Source: Astrocystis sublimbata
Lineage: Eukaryota > Ascomycota > Sordariomycetes > Xylariales > Xylariaceae
Reading direction: 5' to 3'
DNA length: 64,000 nt
NCBI GenBank assembly: GCA_022453515.1
Contig: JAJNNY010000027.1
Location: 372,001 to 436,000, forward strand
Below the pieces are notes generated by a model that made no database searches, was not told the DNA's origin, and was given only the letters and a program-made list of their open reading frames with translations. Shown here piece by piece: positions 44,748-57,536 of this stretch. A program made the position numbers and the translations under genes. Numbering within the stretch: the first letter of the stretch is position 1; the number at the start of each line of letters is the position of its first letter.

Positions 44748-46049
44748 CAGACTACCAGAAGGCGTTGGCGCATGAGCCGCTGGAGATGACTGGATATGGT
44801 GATTCGTTTGCGCTGGTGCATGCGAGGCCATTGGCATCTGCATTGGCGCCGCCATTGGAGCACCATTCGGAGCAGGAATCGGGACAGGGGCCGGAGTCGC
44901 AGTCGTTGCGGTATGGGTATATGCAGCGTAATGTGTTGGCGTGGGCGCCGGGGCAGGTGTCATATGCGGCGTAGGCCCCGGAGAAGTAGCAGCCAGTGGC
45001 GGTGCTTCTATTCTGGCCTCTTGTTGGTCATGTGCTTGGAGGTGTGGTTCAGGCGCATGCATCTGGGTCTCTTGGGCTTGCATCTGCGGTTGTTGATCTT
45101 GCACAGGTGGTGGTTGTGCATCAATGTGTGGCTCCTCTGGCTGAAGTTGAACGTGAGGCTCGGCTGCTTGCATCTCCTGTTCTTGTGCGGGAACGTATGG
45201 TTGCTCTACCTGGAGTGGTTGTTCCGCGTGGAGTTGTTGCTCTCCTAAATGACTCTGCGGTTCTTCTGGTGGCGTGTGTAGCTCGTGTGCCGATGTTTCC
45301 ATAGTAGGGACAGTTGGCGGGCTCGCTGACTCCGGTGTGACTTCAGTCCTGTTAAGAGACACATTTAGCGTTTGTTCAGAACAATAAACATTTATATCCT
45401 GTAAAGAATGTGTAGTGCGTGCCCAGCGCCAGGTATTGTGGCATTGAATCTTTGCTTGATGCGCGAATCCCCCAATTCTAACGCTGCCCAAACCCAGAAC
45501 CAAGCTTTTTGACATTAACTGCTAAAGCGCAATCAAGAGAAGGGTAGAATTGGTAATGTCGCCTGATCCCCCTACTTGATCTTGTCCCAACCCATGCATA
45601 TGGGACAAAACACAAATAATTAGACTGATTACCCCGAGCACGCAAGCACACGGGTTTCTGGTTGTATTCTATTGCAAGGATGCTCCTCGTACTTACTTTA
45701 GTTGGTGAGAATCTGTGGGCGTATCTGTTGCGCCATCCGTCATCGTTGTATCTTCATTGAGTTGAGCGATCGCAGCTGACGCTGTGGTAGAAGCTGGGCT
45801 CTGTTGCGATGTAACTTCCCGAGTCGCTGTTATGGCTTCGTTGATTGCGTTGATTGTATCAGCCTCATTGATCGCATTCATTTCGCTGATCGCATTGGAA
45901 TTGGTATTGGTCTCGTTGACTTCGTTGGTTTCGTCGATCGCATTGGCACCATCGCTTGTGTTCAAGCCATCGGTCGCATTGGCTTCATCGGTCGCATTGG
46001 CCTCATAAGCGACCTGCACAGGCGTAATTGTGGCCTCCTCTTCCTTCAT
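44748..46049 (-). CDS. Low-complexity exons, probably the N terminus of the areB-like factor
   Basis: Two exons (45697-46049 and 44748-45348, intron 45349-45696) read MKEEEATITPVQVAYEANAT and onward. Exon 1 carries degenerate repeats of E-A/D-x-N-A-T/I, and exon 2 begins KTEVTPESASPPTVPTMETS, followed by Gln/Glu/Pro-rich and Pro/Ala/Thr/Met-rich stretches. The joined exons are 954 bases, phase 0, and end at a GTACGT donor. Splicing to 43903 would fuse 318 codons in frame to the GATA factor, giving about 642 residues. Fungal AreB genes are known for multiple transcripts and long N-terminal variants, which supports the fusion. If it is a separate gene, the frame ends with a stop at 44598 after reading through the donor. 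The repeats in exon 1 look like a slippage-expanded Asn/Ala/Thr tract. Confidence 0.6.
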
Positions 46050-47325
46050 TGTAGCGCAAAAAGCAGAGACCGCACTGATTACCGTTTTGATGAGTAACGC
46101 GGAAACTCGAACAGAATCGAAGCTTGAGTGTAGTAATATCCCAGCGCTCCCAAGTTGTGTAAATTGATATGTTGATATGCGACTGGCGAAATTCTTTGGA
46201 AGGCTGCGACAAGTTGCAAGGACCGCGATCTAGACAAAATCTAGTCGAGTCTAGAGTGTCCAAAATGCAATTGATTGACAAAGCAAGCCTCGTATGTGAA
46301 AGATGAACACGAAACTTTCTTCCACTCGTGAACCCGGCTGGTTAGGTGGTATTGAGACCGAGCTAGTTGCGAATTCAAGCCGCCGGTTGTTGGTTGTATG
46401 TATCGTTCGGCGCATACGTTGTGGTCGGTCGCATTGAGCGAAGTCGGTTGATTGAGCGTGGCAATGGGTGGTGATGGGATTGATCAACAAACTAAGATCT
46501 CGGATGGTTCTGGGCAATACAAAGATTTATGGGGTTCGAGTTGCTTAAGTAAAAACACTCCAGTCTCTTTGCATCTCTGAACAGGGATGGCGACAGAGAT
46601 TCTTGGGGCAGGGTGTCCAGGCGTGGCAGGCTTAGACTGATGAGAGTTGTTGCAAAGCGATTAGGTAGGTAGGTAGGTAGTTAGATAGATGATAAGAGCG
46701 ACAGAGCGATGATAGGGGATTTTTTTCTGCGTCAGTCAGGTTGGTCCTTTAGCGGCAGTACGTTGGGTACGCGTACCTCTGGCGTATTTATATGGGGGCC
46801 ATGGTACATGTTCTGTCGTCCAATCAAGTTGAAGTACGTTGTCATCACCCAATCAGCACTCGAGATCCCTCAAGGTTTTATCGTGTCTCTAAGAGGTTGA
46901 TCGATGAGCTTAATTATTCACGCACTGTGCTGCAAGGATCAGTCGGGGTGGAGGGGTGTAACTACAGTACTGCAAGAATTGTAGCCCTCACCCCTGCACA
47001 AGCAGCTTCTTGCAGCTGGCAGCTGGCAGCTCTGACATCCTGGCACGGAGTCTTGGCACCCAGCGAGACTACCTTGGCCCAGCAGTGGTAAGCTTGGCCT
47101 GATTGGGACTAGATCTGCTGCCACTAGCTCACATCCTGTGTGGATCTATTGTCGCTCTCTGAATCTTTCATGCTCCAAATTTCAACATCGCGACTGCAAA
47201 ACAAATTTCAATCAACATCTCTCGATGGTCGAAGAGAGAACCTAACATCTCGCACTTGATATCAGCCATCTATCCGGAATACAAAAAACTCACAAATCGT
47301 CTACATCAAGCAAGGGACGTACGAA
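46050..47325. other. Divergent intergenic region
   Basis: It separates the minus-strand areB-associated start (46049) from the plus-strand KRR1 start (47326), so it should hold both promoters. A GGTA tetranucleotide tract (about five units) lies at 46663-46682. A CAGCTGGCAGCTGGCAGCT tandem lies near 47016. No gene was recognised. Confidence 0.55.
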
Positions 47326-49686
<2,361 letters not shown>

Positions 49687-50495
49687 GCGGTTTTTTCAGC
49701 ATCATGTCGTCGATGTGAATGTATCGCGTTTGTCTGCGACCCGCGTGCTGTGCCCATGATATCGCCGGCTCGTCTGAATCTCTTATCTCGACACCTGCCG
49801 GCATTATCAATCACTTCGCACCAATGTCCGGAAGCAATCGTTGATATCAATAAGTTGTAGTACAAAACAACATCTTCAGGGCAGGGTTATTCTATAATTT
49901 CGATCTTCGCGTAATACCAGAAAAGCGAAACCAGATGTAACACTCATCAGTTTGCGGCGGCATAGATACCGTGCAGACCGGCGCGCGGTGTTCGAAAAGT
50001 GGATTTTGTAATTCGGATCAATAAAATCAAATATATTCCACATCCTAGCCCGTAGTGTGAAAATTGAATGCAAGTGCCCTTTGAAATGAAATAATATGCA
50101 TGAGAATAACCCTTACATACTATTTATAATCTGATTATATTGAACCGATTTAAAGCAACCGATAGGTTATACGTCAGTTATCACGGGATTAAGCAGAATG
50201 CTAATCGATGGCTTATATACCTAAGCAAGTAATTCACTTCGCTTTCTCACACTATATGGCCAGCCAGTATCAAGGATCAAATGGGTGGGTTTCTAAATTT
50301 TGTAATGCGATACTCCTTGCTACTGTTGATTTTAATCAAATCCCAAACATCACCTAAACGCCAGTAGTCCTGTTGGTTTTGTGTAATCCATCCTTGGTTT
50401 CGTTACACGTTGGTATCAGTGTCGTCTTGTATCATCTTGTCGTCGTACCGTCCCTCAAGAGTAGGTCATGCATCCCCACTCTTCTGATCAACACC
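49687..50495. other. 3' intergenic region between convergent KRR1 and ENP1
   Basis: AT-rich 3' flanks of two convergent ribosome-biogenesis genes. Nothing else was recognised. Confidence 0.55.
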
Positions 50496-53025
50496 TCAAT
50501 CGATCAACATGGTATCATCTCCATCAAGCGCCGGGCCTTCGGGCTCAGCAACTACACCTCTCCCGCGACCCGCCAACAACTCTCTCCTGATTTCCGGCCC
50601 AATCTTATGATGGCCGTGAGACAGTAGCAAATCGAGAAGGAGCTCACGCTAAGAAAAAAGGGTCAAAGTCAGTACTCGTTGTTTTCGAGAGAAGGCTGTC
50701 GAAGTGTAGATAACGTACCTGGTCCTCTGTAATCTCGTTCTTGTACCGTATAGCAAATGACAACACTACACCACATATGAGCTCATGCTTAACATCAGAG
50801 GGAGCCATGATCACGCACAGGTTTGGTGCCATATTACTGGCAACTTCGCCTGTGTAGCGGCGCGTTCGCTCGTATTCATCGCATCAGTCATAGTTGCCGA
50901 TGCCGGGTCGGTTGTGCGAAATCGCAGGAAATGGAAGACCAAAGAGTCCACTACCTGCCACCTGTTTGTTGTATGACTGTTAGTCAAAGGTTACTGCAAG
51001 AGATAGAGATGCATACGTACGGCAATGCATAACGCTTATCTAGAAGGGTTTTGATGAAGACATTGGTGGCACCGCCTCCTTCTGTTCCGGCTGACGCCTC
51101 ACGCGCAGCAATCTACAAGGTACTGGTCAACTCCTCTCCTCTCAATGATGAGAATCCTCACTTACATCGCACAAGCCTTTCAAAGCTGCACCACTGTGTA
51201 ACACTGTCACAAATTTGCGTCAATTAAGATGCTCAATTTTCGCTTATTATTCCACAGTGACTTGTCTGGGTCTCACCTGGTATAGACACTCGACTTCAAT
51301 TGATCGGCAAAGTCAGCATATGTTCGTTAGAGTGTTCAAAAGGGTTTGATGCAAGTAACTTACCTTAAAACAGCGCTTATTATATGGGCCTCCCTTAATG
51401 TGGCACCACTTTCCACGAGACTGCAATTGCAAATAGTTAGTCGCTTGCATATTGAGTATAATACATCGGTGGGCGCCATGCTGAGCAGCCGGAGCAGGGA
51501 TATCTATATTACTTACGGGAAGAGAATCCCTTTGAAGAATGAAGCGGGTTTATAGAGTGCCTTGCGTAGGGCGTCGAACAGATGAACGTTCAACTTCTTA
51601 GTCTGAAACGGGTGACACCTGTTAGTGAAGTCGATGTTGCCTGGGCCGAGAAACCTCACCTCTGCTATGTTGTCGCGCACATGCTCCAAAAGTATCATGT
51701 TTAAGAACTCCCTTACGACAGCAGGCGAAGAGGCTACAAACAATTTCGTAGCTGCTAAGACAGCATTGGGTGTCCAGCTGTCGGGTTTCGTCAATTGTAT
51801 AATGTCCTCCCACTAACAATGATTTGATTAGCTAGATGGCATGGAATACGATCAAATCAAGACTCCTTGGGGTGGAAGAGCAGACACCGAGAGAAAAAAA
51901 AAAAAAAAACCAAATGTAGGCGCAACTTTCACTGTCATGACCTGATCCAAAATACTATGAACTTACATTTGGCACTGTAGGTAAGATCTTGAATGCTTTA
52001 GGCAGTTTTCCCGACTTATATCGAGCCAAGAAAAGGCCCTGCGATGTTGTAACTTGTCAGTAATTGTCCCCCAACCGATGCTCTCTAGGACTGAGCGTCA
52101 CCTCGTTGTGCAGGAACTGCAAGGTCTAAACTTACTGCACGAGGGTTAGCTAAGGATACCCAACGTGGGCCAATGACACGAGCATTGAATAAGCGTGTGC
52201 GGTTCTGAACATACCAATTTTGGTGTAAACTTCGACTACCTTGGGTGATAACTGGAAGCCGTCGTCGGGCATTGCCCCTGGCTGGTCTTCCCCGGCTTCA
52301 TGGGCTGCGATGCGGGCCAACTACAAAAGCAAAAGGTCAGAATGTGTCTCCTCCCACAGCTGGCAGAGTAGATTGTTGAAGGTTTTGACGGGAAAGCGTA
52401 TGATGCGCATGGCGCAATAAATTCGGCAGAACACGGGATTGGCTATTCCTAGGTACGTACGATCTATGGACTGGGTTAGTCATCCAGAAAATCAAGATAA
52501 GTCAAAGCAGTTGTAGGGGACACTCACAAGATCCGCAAGATTTGTACCGGTGCCCTGCTCCTCAGTCCGGGGCTCTTGTGTTGTCGTCGGCCACGGTCCT
52601 TCGGTGAGTAAGGGGTCTTCGAATTCGGAAGGAAGAAACTGTTGGAAAGTCTGCAGGTCGTCCGGGTTGACATCGACGTTTTCGATTATCTCGTCGTCAT
52701 CGTCTGCCCAGATCTCGTCATCGTCATCGTACGATTCGCCCTGCGGTTCGTCTTCAAACCGCGACTCGAATCCGAAGGCGGTAGCAGAGGCAGCGGGTTC
52801 GGTACGGCGCGCGGGTGCGTCCTCCTCGGCCAGCTGGCGGCCGATGTCCAAGATCTTTCGACTAGCGCGGGCATCTACGAAGTTGTTTTCTCGCTCTTCG
52901 TCTTCGTCCTTCTGTGATCTGGACTTTGATTTGCCCGACTTGGTCTTCAGTATGCCTGACCCAACAAGGTACTCCTCCTCCAAACCGCGTCGGCGCCCCT
53001 GCGTCGGCGTGGTAGCTTTCGGCAT
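50496..53025 (-). CDS. ENP1: Bystin/Enp1, 40S ribosome biogenesis factor; 13 exons
   Basis: Nuclear protein required for 20S pre-rRNA processing and pre-40S export. Exons on the minus strand: 52528-53025, 52461-52463, 52216-52320, 51967-52038, 51660-51812, 51517-51602, 51364-51420, 51277-51293, 51203-51166, 51021-51112, 50819-50961, 50719-50765, 50496-50648. They encode 487 residues, close to yeast Enp1 (483). The acidic N-terminal third (SRKILDIGRQLAEED, DDDDEIWADDDDEI) precedes the conserved bystin core: LARYKSGKLPKAFKILPTVP, NWEDIIQLTKPDSWTPNAV, KKLNVHLFDALRKALYKP, FFKGILFPLVESGATLREAH, RYKNEITEDQ and a C-terminal GPEIRREL. One intron (52039-52215) is a stwintron, and a 3-nt exon supplies Ile of LADLILARI. 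ATG 53025 is preceded by no in-frame alternative. It is divergent from HGH1 and convergent with KRR1. Confidence 0.93.
52039..52215 (-). other. Stwintron [D1,2] in ENP1
   Basis: The exon ends AAA ATT (Lys-Ile), followed by G and GTATGT. The inner intron is 52135-52214 (80 nt, branch GCTAAC, acceptor gtgcag). Its removal joins G to TAAGTT as outer donor GTAAGT. The outer intron is 97 nt with branch ACTGAC and acceptor atcgcag before GGCCTTTTC. Only this path yields KIGLFLARYKSGK in frame. Confidence 0.9.
52461..52463 (-). other. Candidate 3-nt microexon of ENP1
   Basis: ATC stands between a CCATAG acceptor and a GTACGT donor, flanked by introns of 64 and 140 bp. Inclusion gives NLADLILARI, which fits the family pattern LADxI[L/M]. 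Skipping would keep frame but drop the Ile. The case rests on conserved spacing recalled from memory. Confidence 0.6.
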
Positions 53026-53521
53026 CGTGAGCGTGGCAGATCAATTATGGCGCTTCGGGTTCTGTCGTGGTTTGGGTGGTGTGGCTCGTGTCGCAGGCTT
53101 CTTCTCGGTGCAGTTGGCGAGCTCGTTCTGGGGTTGCGATATGGACAGGCAGGCGAGCAGGTGCTCCTTGCGCTGGACAAGCTGCATTTCACAAAATTAA
53201 AAATCCAGGTGGAGTCCTCGCGCTGCCAAGGAGCTTAGCCCGTCCAATAAGCAGTTCATCTGGGCTGCGCTTTCAATGCCCCCCCACTGAACATCCCCTG
53301 TGTTGGGCCTGTGCACCCCACCCGAGCCCACCTACCCCTCCGTTATCAGCCTTATCGAACCTCAAAAAAGTTGATGTAAGTGAACCCCTCCATCCATCTA
53401 CATCCGTTTGCATCACCAGCGTAGGCGCATCCTGAGCCACGATTATTACTGCAAGTTAAACGAGATACTGCGACATTCGCGTACTTGTGAGATTTCAGAT
53501 CGCAACTTGAACCTCAGCAAA
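53026..53521. promoter_or_regulatory. Shared promoter region between ENP1 and HGH1
   Basis: 496 bp separate the divergent start codons of ENP1 (-) and HGH1 (+). Both belong to the translation machinery, so a shared bidirectional promoter is plausible. No specific element was identified. Confidence 0.5.
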
Positions 53522-54819
53522 ATGCCTACAGAGTTGGAGGAGGTAAGATTTCTACAGTTCAAGATACTATATGTGAATAATACTGAATCTCCCTGTTTGG
53601 CAGCTAGTCGGCCTGGTGGCAGATCGGAACCCCCAGGTCCGCGTTATCGCGGCTGAGCACCTCATACCATATTCAATATCACAACCCAGCATATTCAAGG
53701 TCGACAATCTTCAGCCTATTCACAATCTCAAGCTGTTAATCAAAGATCTTCCGGTAAATTCAAAAACTCATCATTCTTGCCACGCTACAGCTGAGTGGAT
53801 ATGAACTGACGAGAGGTCTCCTTGCAGGCGACGGCTGAGCATATCCTCACGATTCTCATCAACCTGTCTGCCGACAATGAGATACTTGAAAATTTGGCCT
53901 CGGATGACAAGTTCCTGTCAGAAATCTTAAGACAAATTATTGTGAGTCCTTTGGTTCAAGTCAATCACACTGTGGCTTTAATTGCTGATGGGTATAAATA
54001 CAGGTCCCCACAGAACCTAATGCCAATCTTCTCTCCATGCTGCTTGCGAATCTCGCCAAATCAGATGCTCTCAAGACTATCTTGCACAAAAAGCAACCTC
54101 CGCCCGAAGAGCTTAAGTCTGATGAGTTGGTGGTCAACCAACTAGTTGATCTTTTTGTGAAGGAAGCAGCGTACAATAAACACGCCGACTTCGACCATCT
54201 ATCATATCTCTTTGCCGATCTGACCAAACACGCCGAACTACGGCAGCACTTTGTCAGCAGGCAAGCATACGACGGCGTTATTCCCATTACGAAGCTCAAG
54301 GTCTTCACGGAACACAAGTCCCCGATACGGCGAAAGGGGGTGGCGTCAACGATAAAAAACGTAACCTTTGACGTCACTTCACATCCGCTTTTCATCTCGG
54401 AGGAAGACATCGACATCTTGCCTTACATCTTATTGCCCATTACTGGCAACGAGGAATATGATTTGGAGGAGACGATGACAATGTTGCCGGACCTACAGCT
54501 CTTGCCCCCGGATAAAGAGCGAGACTCGGATCCCAACATCATCCAGACGCATATCGAAACGCTACTGCTGTTATGCACGACGCGTGAGGCCAGAGAGGTG
54601 CTGCGCAAGATTAATGTGTACCCGATAATAAGAGAAACACATAGCCGGGTCAAAGATGAAGGTGTTCAGGACGCATGCGACCGACTAGTGCAGCTGCTTA
54701 TGGGAGACGAGGAAAATGAAGAGAAGCGGCAATCACCCGTGGAGGATTTAGGGGAAGTCGAAGCAGGCGGGAAGGATGGTGAGGATGATGACGAAGATAA
54801 TGCGATAGTCGAGGTATAG
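53522..54819 (+). CDS. HGH1: Hgh1-type armadillo protein, eEF2 folding adaptor
   Basis: Yeast Hgh1 links the chaperonin TRiC/CCT to nascent translation elongation factor 2. Four exons (53522-53542, 53604-53753, 53828-53941, 54004-54819) encode 366 residues, and all introns are phase 0. The N terminus MPTELEELVGLVADRNPQVR and the following AAEHLIPYS match the family start. The helical repeats continue through NLSADNEILENLASDD, LLSMLLANLAKSD, ADLTKHAELRQHF and the highly conserved SPIRRKGVASTIKNVTFD. The latter part has ILLPITGNEEYDLEE and CTTREAREVLR. The C-terminal 35 residues are acidic (EEVEAGGKDGEDDDEDN-like) and end in IVEV. The intron donors are GTAAGA, GTAAAT and GTGAGT. The short 21-nt first exon is supported by the family N terminus. 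Confidence 0.93.
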
Positions 54820-57536
54820 AAGCCGCATCCTCCACGGCTCATATTGCATGCTTTTCTGTGCGCATGCTTTCGATAATATTGTAGCTTTACTTGTTTTGCT
54901 CGATATCCTGGGACCAATGGATACTTATGATTAGCAGTGTTCCTGCCATTAGTCAATTGCTGACTTTCAAATGCAGTCCTTGGGTTGGAATGATAGACAT
55001 CTAACGAAACCAAAGAAAAAGTATAGGTCTGCAGGTGCTGAACCGCAAACCACAAAGTCCAGGTAATTGCGCCACCGTCGATTGTAGTCGCTGGTTATCC
55101 ATCATTCCTTGGCTTTGAATGTAAACTTGGCAAGCTTATGCAGATACGCAGACAACTCTATAGACCCATGATGCCAGGTATGACCTCAATGCGCACATGA
55201 ACTGTCAAAACTAGACTAGTCCACTAGCTGTTGGATACAATATTTATGTATCTAGCCTTATGGACCTTCTCAGGCAGCAACTGGGGGAGGCCTTTTGATC
55301 TTGGTACGCCATAAAACGGTTGTAAGGGGTTGATATGTGAAAATATTCGCTCTTTGCTTTGGATCGGAAATTTTCTCGCCACTAGCTGACTCTTTTTTTC
55401 AATCACCGGGCCCAAAAGCGTAGTGTGTCATACTCGGTGACCCATTCGTTTGAGTAAAGGCGTTATTACTTGAAAAGGAAGCTTCTCAGCTCCTGCTGCC
55501 GCATCTTTGAGCCATCGAAAGCATCGTCTCCATCAGTAAAAGGGTTGACAGGCGCGTGGTTGAATTCGCGAATCTGATTGGCCGCCGGTCTTCTCGGGCC
55601 ATTTCGCGATCTACTTGTGGTTTTCTAAGGGGTCTGATATGGCCGTGTTCCGTTCGCTTGGGTAGCCTGATGTTCGTGGGCGCATCGTAACATTTACTTG
55701 TGGATTCATCGACACATGGACCCCCTGTACTACATACAGCTGAGCATCCCTCACATGTTTTGTGAGGTACAAATTGCAGCGTCTGTCGACCTAGGGTGAT
55801 TTTCTATACTGCCCTGCTACACTATCACTTTTGACTACTGTATGCGCGGTATTGGCAGCGCCGTCATGATAGTACCCGGCTTGGCTAAGTCTTGTTTGAA
55901 AGCTTGAGAGCCACAAGTGTCTTTGATTCCATGGCATACATCACTGCTCATCGGCATGACGCTTTGAGGATTGTTAGCCAAGAGTGGTGGTGTTGAACAG
56001 CTTCAACGGATTTGTAGTCACTGGATAGTTGAGCTAGTCGAGCAGTTCCACCTCTGAGCCAATGGCATGGTTCAGCGTCGACAACGTGCCTGTTTCAACA
56101 GCTTTCATTCGCCCACGACATCAGGGGTTCTTTGATGGGCATGTGGAGTCTAATCTGTACGAGGTAAGGCGCCCCCGCGCTTTCACCGGGTTCAGACCAG
56201 GATGCCATCACCAACTACTTTCAGCCTCGAAACGCAGCCAACAACATCTCGTCCAACAGACTTGGAAGCGCATCCGTCTGCCCTTCCATCTGGCTTCTAT
56301 TGCAGCTGTGCTGACAGCAGTGGACAGTCCGTGCCATGGTGCCACAGCGGGCTAGCCTGCAATAATCCAGCTGCTCGTGCTTGGCTTGTTAATTCAGATT
56401 GTATTGGGCCTGGGCCTGGGCTCAGAGTGCGACCTTTTCCCCCTAGTGATACTGAATCAAAGAGCTATAGACCCCAAATCCACAGGCAAAGCGGTAGTAT
56501 CTAGGTAAATTGTTGAGCTAACAGGTATCGTTCAGCGATCTCTGCAACGTGCCAATGCAACATTCCCGCATTGCCTGTACCCTGCAACTCAATTTCTGCG
56601 CTGCCTAGCTTGGGCCCGACAGCTTCCGATGAATTTTCAGCTACCTGGAGCGAATATGCCTTACCAAGAGATTAGGTAGGTAGGTGGCATATGGGTATGT
56701 ACCTAAGGTAGCAAGCACATACGAGTAGATCGGTTTGGTATTGTACTGTAGGCAGCCGGAGCCACCGCGACTAGGGATGGCACATCATTCCGCCCACCAT
56801 TACCGCCCCTGTCATCTACTGGACGGACTGCGAGATCGATCTGTATCGAGGAGATCCAATTGAGAAGACAAAGGGATCCTCTAATCTTCGATAGTCTGAA
56901 GCGTGATGTCACTGGCTGGTCTCGCTCATGCAATATCTCCGGGCCCTCATGATGGTGGGAAGAGGATGAAGATCACAGGACTAAGGAGGCTAGACATCAC
57001 GTCCATATCGTATGGACCAAACCCGTCGTTTCCGTCTCTTGCGCCGACACTAGCAAATTAGTCTTCGATTCTGCTCTTGATTCGCAGCTCTCGATCGAAA
57101 CCGTGAGCATGGGTGCTTCGTGGGTAGCAGTCGTGGATCACTGCACGTGTGCAGGCTTCTGGTCTAAACAGGCTGGTGGCATACCCAATCAAGCGATGAC
57201 AGTTCCCGTACCTAGCATCCTTGATGGCAGGTACCTAATATAGAACTTGAAAGTACATGTAAGTAAGCAAGGCTTTGCTGAAAACTTAGACAGTTTTCCC
57301 AATCCAGTATTTGCCAGGGGTATAATACCGGACAGCCTGCACCCCTCGCTGCCCGCGCCGATTCACCTTTCGCTTTGCATACTTGGTCTGGGCAGGATAC
57401 GTGTCTGCGGCCATTATATCTTGACTTGGAATTCGACTTCACCTAGTCGACGTATCTAGACTCTTTCTTCTTCTTCATTGTCTTGGGTTTGCTTTCTAAT
57501 CTGTGGCGCGCGACAACTGCGATTCACGACACAGCC
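54820..57536. other. Long intergenic region upstream of the phosphate transporter
   Basis: No gene was recognised over 2.7 kb. AGGTAGGTAGGT motifs lie near 56672. A CACGTG box at 57144-57149 is listed separately. A CT-rich leader precedes the transporter ATG. Confidence 0.55.
57144..57149. promoter_or_regulatory. CACGTG box upstream of the phosphate transporter
   Basis: CACGTG lies 388 bases before the ATG, inside the near-palindrome CTGCACGTGTGCAG. CACGTG is the core site of the Pho4/NUC-1 bHLH activators that switch on phosphate-starvation genes. Position and target make it a reasonable candidate; binding is inferred. Confidence 0.5.

Noticed and set aside
56062..56504. Overlapping short frames, one with a Cys-containing stretch (CSCADSSGQSVPWCHSG).
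   Set aside because: No signal peptide, no splice support and no family signature; likely chance.
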